Of a DNA stretch of 64,000 bases, positions 60,631-64,000 are shown in pieces. Each line of letters opens with the position of its first letter. The first letter of the stretch is position 1. Source of the stretch: Pisaster brevispinus (taxonomy: Eukaryota; Echinodermata; Asteroidea; Forcipulatida; Asteriidae); contig JAMKCF010000005.1 in NCBI GenBank assembly GCA_023634235.1, positions 620,001-684,000 on the forward strand, read 5' to 3'. The notes under the pieces are model-generated. The model made no database searches and was not told where the DNA came from. It worked only from the letters and a program-made list of their open reading frames with translations. The position numbers and the translations under genes were made by a program.

Positions 60631-62067
60631 TTGCTGGTGAAGAAGTTACTGATTATTTTCTTAAATATCTGCAAGGAAATTTCTCTATGGTACATACAAG
60701 TCAAACTTGTGGGTTAAAAACTGGTGATTCATACATTGGGAAATGCCGTTAGTATAATGTAAATTGTACACAGTATTCTCTGTCAGTAGTAAAGTAGATA
60801 GACATGAAATCTGGTTTGTGCATATTTAGGTCATCAAACCATAAAGAAGTGACTTTTCCCTATGATTAAACAAAGCCATTCACCATGAAATTGAAATCAC
60901 TTTCTCATTTTTGGGGCTCATTTTTTGACATTATTTTGTACACTATCAAAACACTGTGGAAAAAAAGTGTGCTTTTCGTTGCCTGAAATACTTGTTTGAA
61001 AGTTTAAGATTAAAGCATATCAAGGTTAACTAGTCTTCATGTATGTGGGGTGGGTAATGAACAAACCTAACATTTAACAGATGTTAAATTTGCATCGGGG
61101 ATACATTTAACATCCAATAAATTGCCATTATTTACATTAACATATTTGAAAAAATTTGAACAAAGAAATATTTGTTGAATCCCAAATTATAAAAAAAATT
61201 ACCTGTCTACAAATAGTGTTGCACAAGTGTTGGATAGAAACCCGAGTTGGAAGTCAGCTACTTACAAATATGATACCCACAGTTAGTTGTGGTTACACAC
61301 AAATTTCCACTGCATTTGCAGAGTAATCAGGTAGAATTTGTAGCATTTTCTTTTTGATTTGGCAAAGTGTAATATCAGTCAGTTATGTGTAGCATAGTTG
61401 ATGAGATTCTTGTATGAAGGCAATAGACTGCACATCAGTCATGTCAGTATGGTTGTCTGTCAAGGCATTAGCAAATAAAACAAGAGAAAAATTAGCATTT
61501 TAGAATGACAGATCCTCTATAGCAGTCTTCATTTATTCTAGATGAAACTCAAGAGTCAGTTTATATCATTACACAGTCTTTATTTCCACATTGACTAATA
61601 TTCATCAACAAACATTCAGACATTGATTGCTAGTTTTGTTGTAGATTGACAACTTAATATCACTAACATCAGTGGCGGACTGGACTCTGCATCCAGCTTC
61701 CGATCCATTTTTATTTCAAACTATGTTGTTGAGACACGCCTCCCTGTCAAAAGATTTTATCCTTTACACATAATACTCAATTCTTACCTAAATAATTCTT
61801 GTCAAAGAATAATGTAGAGGACACAACGTTGTGATGGACACATTGTAACGATATTATAAAATGTCTATTATGGTATAAATTTGGCCTTTATGATTCAGCC
61901 ATGCATTATCTTAATCAGTTATGCTGACAGGTAGCTTCTAGCATAGAGCTATGTTTCACTTTCACCAAATGTAATAATGAAGTAGGTCACCATAGATACC
62001 ATTTTATTAAAACCCATCTTCAACAAGGCATTAAAAAACTTCTTTTGTTTGATTTATTTAAATACAG

Positions 62068-62111
62068 CCGCATACAGTCCAGGAAGATCTACCTGAGCAG
62101 ACCGACCAAAG
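62068..62111 (+). CDS. AFF: AFF exon, last one inside the window
   Basis: A 44-bp exon after AAATACAG, phase 0 in and phase 2 out, before GTGAGT. It encodes PHTVQEDLPEQTDQ plus two bases. The sequence is acidic linker without a family-diagnostic motif; it is accepted on splice-site quality and on phase agreement with 55211-55259. The gene continues beyond 64000. Confidence 0.65.
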
Positions 62112-64000
62112 GTGAGTTTGGATTTCCTATAAGGGGTGGGGCATATAATGGAAAATGGCCTACATGTACATAGTATAATCATCATTAGACTTAAGGGCAT
62201 TAAAAATCAACATCTGCTTCAAATAATGTAGAATCTCAGCCTTAAACACAAAAATCACTGTATTGCACCAAAGTAGAATATTGACCAAACTTTCAACCGC
62301 TAACTGCTAACTATGTAGAAATAGAGTCAAAACACAATACTCTTTCCATTCTGCAATTGCTTATGTGCATTGAGCGTAAATAATACACATTTAGAATGGT
62401 GCAGGGATTTTTTTCATTCTGTATTTCCCTGTGAGATATTTTGACAACTATTTGGCACTTGTCAAGCAGATGTCAATTTTTGACACAGGAGGTCAATGTT
62501 CTATTGAGTGGTTTTTATGTTTGAGCAAGTGTATACAAGTGTATATGAAGGTAGATGTGTTGCCATACAAATACTGATACTGCACACAATGACCAGAGGA
62601 AATATGAAACTAGACATATTGCATTTGTGCACAAATGCCGAGCTGTTTCGCCATAACTTTTTCAAATTACTCAATTGAATATGAAAGTTGTTTGTATTCA
62701 AAGCAGTAATGATATATCAAGCCTGTTTTAAAAAGAATTTAAGTTATACCACGTTTTGTTAGCAATTTATGACTTAAAGGGGCAAAAAACGAAAAAAATC
62801 ATTAAAAATCATGTGATGACGTCATCACGACGTCATTTCAGAATTTACAAGAACTTGCCAATATCTAACGACCTACTAAGTTTCAACATGATCGCACTTA
62901 TACTTCGGGAGATATACGACTTCAAAAAAGGCACCTTTAATGCCGCGTCACGTGACCCCCGATGACGTCATTAATCTGAAACTTCACACATATGATGGCT
63001 GCCTGACGGTCAACATGTGTGTAAGTTTTGAAGTGATTACACAAAAGTTCTCCACACACATCTTCAAAAAGTCCATTTTGAACAGTTTTCAACCTGCCGC
63101 TAGAGGGCGCTCTTGTGTATCATGACGTCATCGGTATTTTTTTTTAATTGCCCACCCTTGGCAGACAATAACATTGTTGAAAGCAACTTCATAAGTATTT
63201 CCACTTTTGAATTACAAGGCACTTCCTGTTTCGACCGGAAGTAGAGGTCATGTAAGGTCACGCACACTGAATAAAATGAAGACCTAATTTATCCCCACCC
63301 AATCCCGCAAACAGAAACCTACGGTCTTTTGTGGTTGATTTGATATAGATTTTCCAACATTTAAAATAGAAACCTTTAAGATGACGTCACATGACTGGTG
63401 ATGACGTCATCATGACATCATTGTTTTAGGATCATTATTGCACCAATGTTTTTCATCACTGAAAGTTTCATTGCAATTGCTCTTTGGGAACTATGCAAAA
63501 GGCCGCTTAGAACGAACGTGTGTTATCTCAATGGCTTTTTTTTTACTGAAACAGACAAATAACTTTAACGAAAACAAGAGCTGTTTCGCTGCGCTATGCT
63601 GCGAAACAGCTAAAAAACTAGCCATGTTGCATTTGTGCACAAATGCAGAGCTGTTTCGTCATAACTTTTTCAAATTACTCAACTGAATTTGAAAGTTTTT
63701 TTTGTATTCAAAGTAGTTATGACGTTCAAGCCTGTTTAAAAAAGAATTTGGATTATACCACGTTTTGTAAGCAATTTATGACTAAAAGGTGCAAAAAATA
63801 GAAAAAATCTTTAAAAATCATGTGATGACGTCATCATGACGTCATTTCAGAATTTAATAGAACTTGCCAATATCCAACAACCTACCAAGTTTCAACATGA
63901 TCGCACTAACACTTAGGGAGATATACGACTTTAAAAAAGGCACCTTTAATGCCGCGTCACGTGACCCCCGATGACGTCATCAATCTGAAATTTCACACAT
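62112..64000 (+). other. AFF intron, continues past the window
   Basis: After the GTGAGT donor there is about 500 bp of plain AT-rich sequence, then the CRE-rich ~1-kb repeat to the edge. ORFs at 62501-63686 translate that repeat. Confidence 0.65.
62614..64000. repeat. Direct repeat, ~1008-bp period, rich in TGACGTCA
   Basis: The palindrome GCATTTGTGCACAAATGC at 62621-62638 and 63629-63646 marks the start of two aligned copies. Each continues GAGCTGTTTCG, AACTTTTTCAAATTACTCAA, TATACCACGTTTTGT and AAAAATCATGTGATGACGTC, then GCGTCACGTGACCCCCGATG. The second copy is truncated by the window edge. A hairpin, AGCTGTTTCGC (63579-63589) pairing with GCGAAACAGCT (63601-63611), precedes copy 2. Eight perfect TGACGTCA octamers lie at 62817, 62963, 63123, 63382, 63402, 63826, 63837 and 63972. 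Confidence 0.88.

Larger units (their letters stand above)
55260..62067 (+). other. AFF intron (6.8 kb) with SINE-derived satellite array
   Basis: Between GTGAGT and AAATACAG. It holds a GC-richer repeat block at 55499-56600, the SINE remnant and 35-bp array at 57742-59560, and a tandem duplication at 60552-60630. The remainder is plain AT-rich intron. Confidence 0.8.

Overview
The window is AT-rich animal genomic DNA from a eukaryote with long introns, GT-AG splicing and abundant degenerate DNA transposons. It carries one recognisable protein-coding gene on the + strand: the 5' half of an AF4/FMR2 family (AFF1-4 / Drosophila lilliputian) gene, the scaffold of the super elongation complex that brings P-TEFb and ELL to RNA polymerase II. 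Eight coding exons can be assembled (4568-4685, 6144-7106, 9733-9780, 10246-10341, 15273-15342, 20902-20962, 55211-55259, 62068-62111). Their phases are all compatible and give about 481 codons. The gene runs off the right edge; the C-terminal half (AF9/ENL-binding region and conserved C-terminal homology domain) is not here. No second host gene is convincingly present on either strand.

The kind of organism is inferred from repeats. Several dispersed elements (a short MITE at 2803-3055, a foldback at 31934-32025, a half-element at 39838-40140, tRNA-derived SINEs near 7390, 30100 and 57750) look like repeats I recall from echinoderm genomes. TACATGTA-rich runs, poly-G/C tracts and the invertebrate-style AFF protein fit. 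I would call it an echinoderm (sea cucumber or sea star type) with moderate confidence; no taxon-specific gene proves it.

Layout: 1-4567 is upstream or 5'-intron sequence with a truncated repeat, a foldback and a MITE. 4568-20962 holds the exons for the N-terminal P-TEFb-binding segment, the Ser/Lys-rich linker and the probable ELL-binding motif, separated by introns of 0.5-5.6 kb. 20963-55210 is a 34-kb intron that acts as a repeat trap. It holds a 1.35-kb hAT-like element (24180-25531), a SINE (29995-30185), and between 46.5 and 51.5 kb a cluster of four distinct DNA elements with terminal repeats: an unassigned MITE, a PIF/Harbinger deletion derivative that still carries a truncated Myb/SANT ORF, a hAT MITE with an 8-bp target duplication, and a pogo/Tigger-like MITE with a TA duplication. 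55211-62111 has two more exons flanking a 6.8-kb intron. That intron contains the most striking object here: a 1.7-kb array of 49 near-identical 35-bp units made from the A-box half of a tRNA-derived SINE. 62614-64000 contains one complete and one edge-truncated copy of a ~1-kb repeat loaded with TGACGTCA (CRE/ATF) palindromes.
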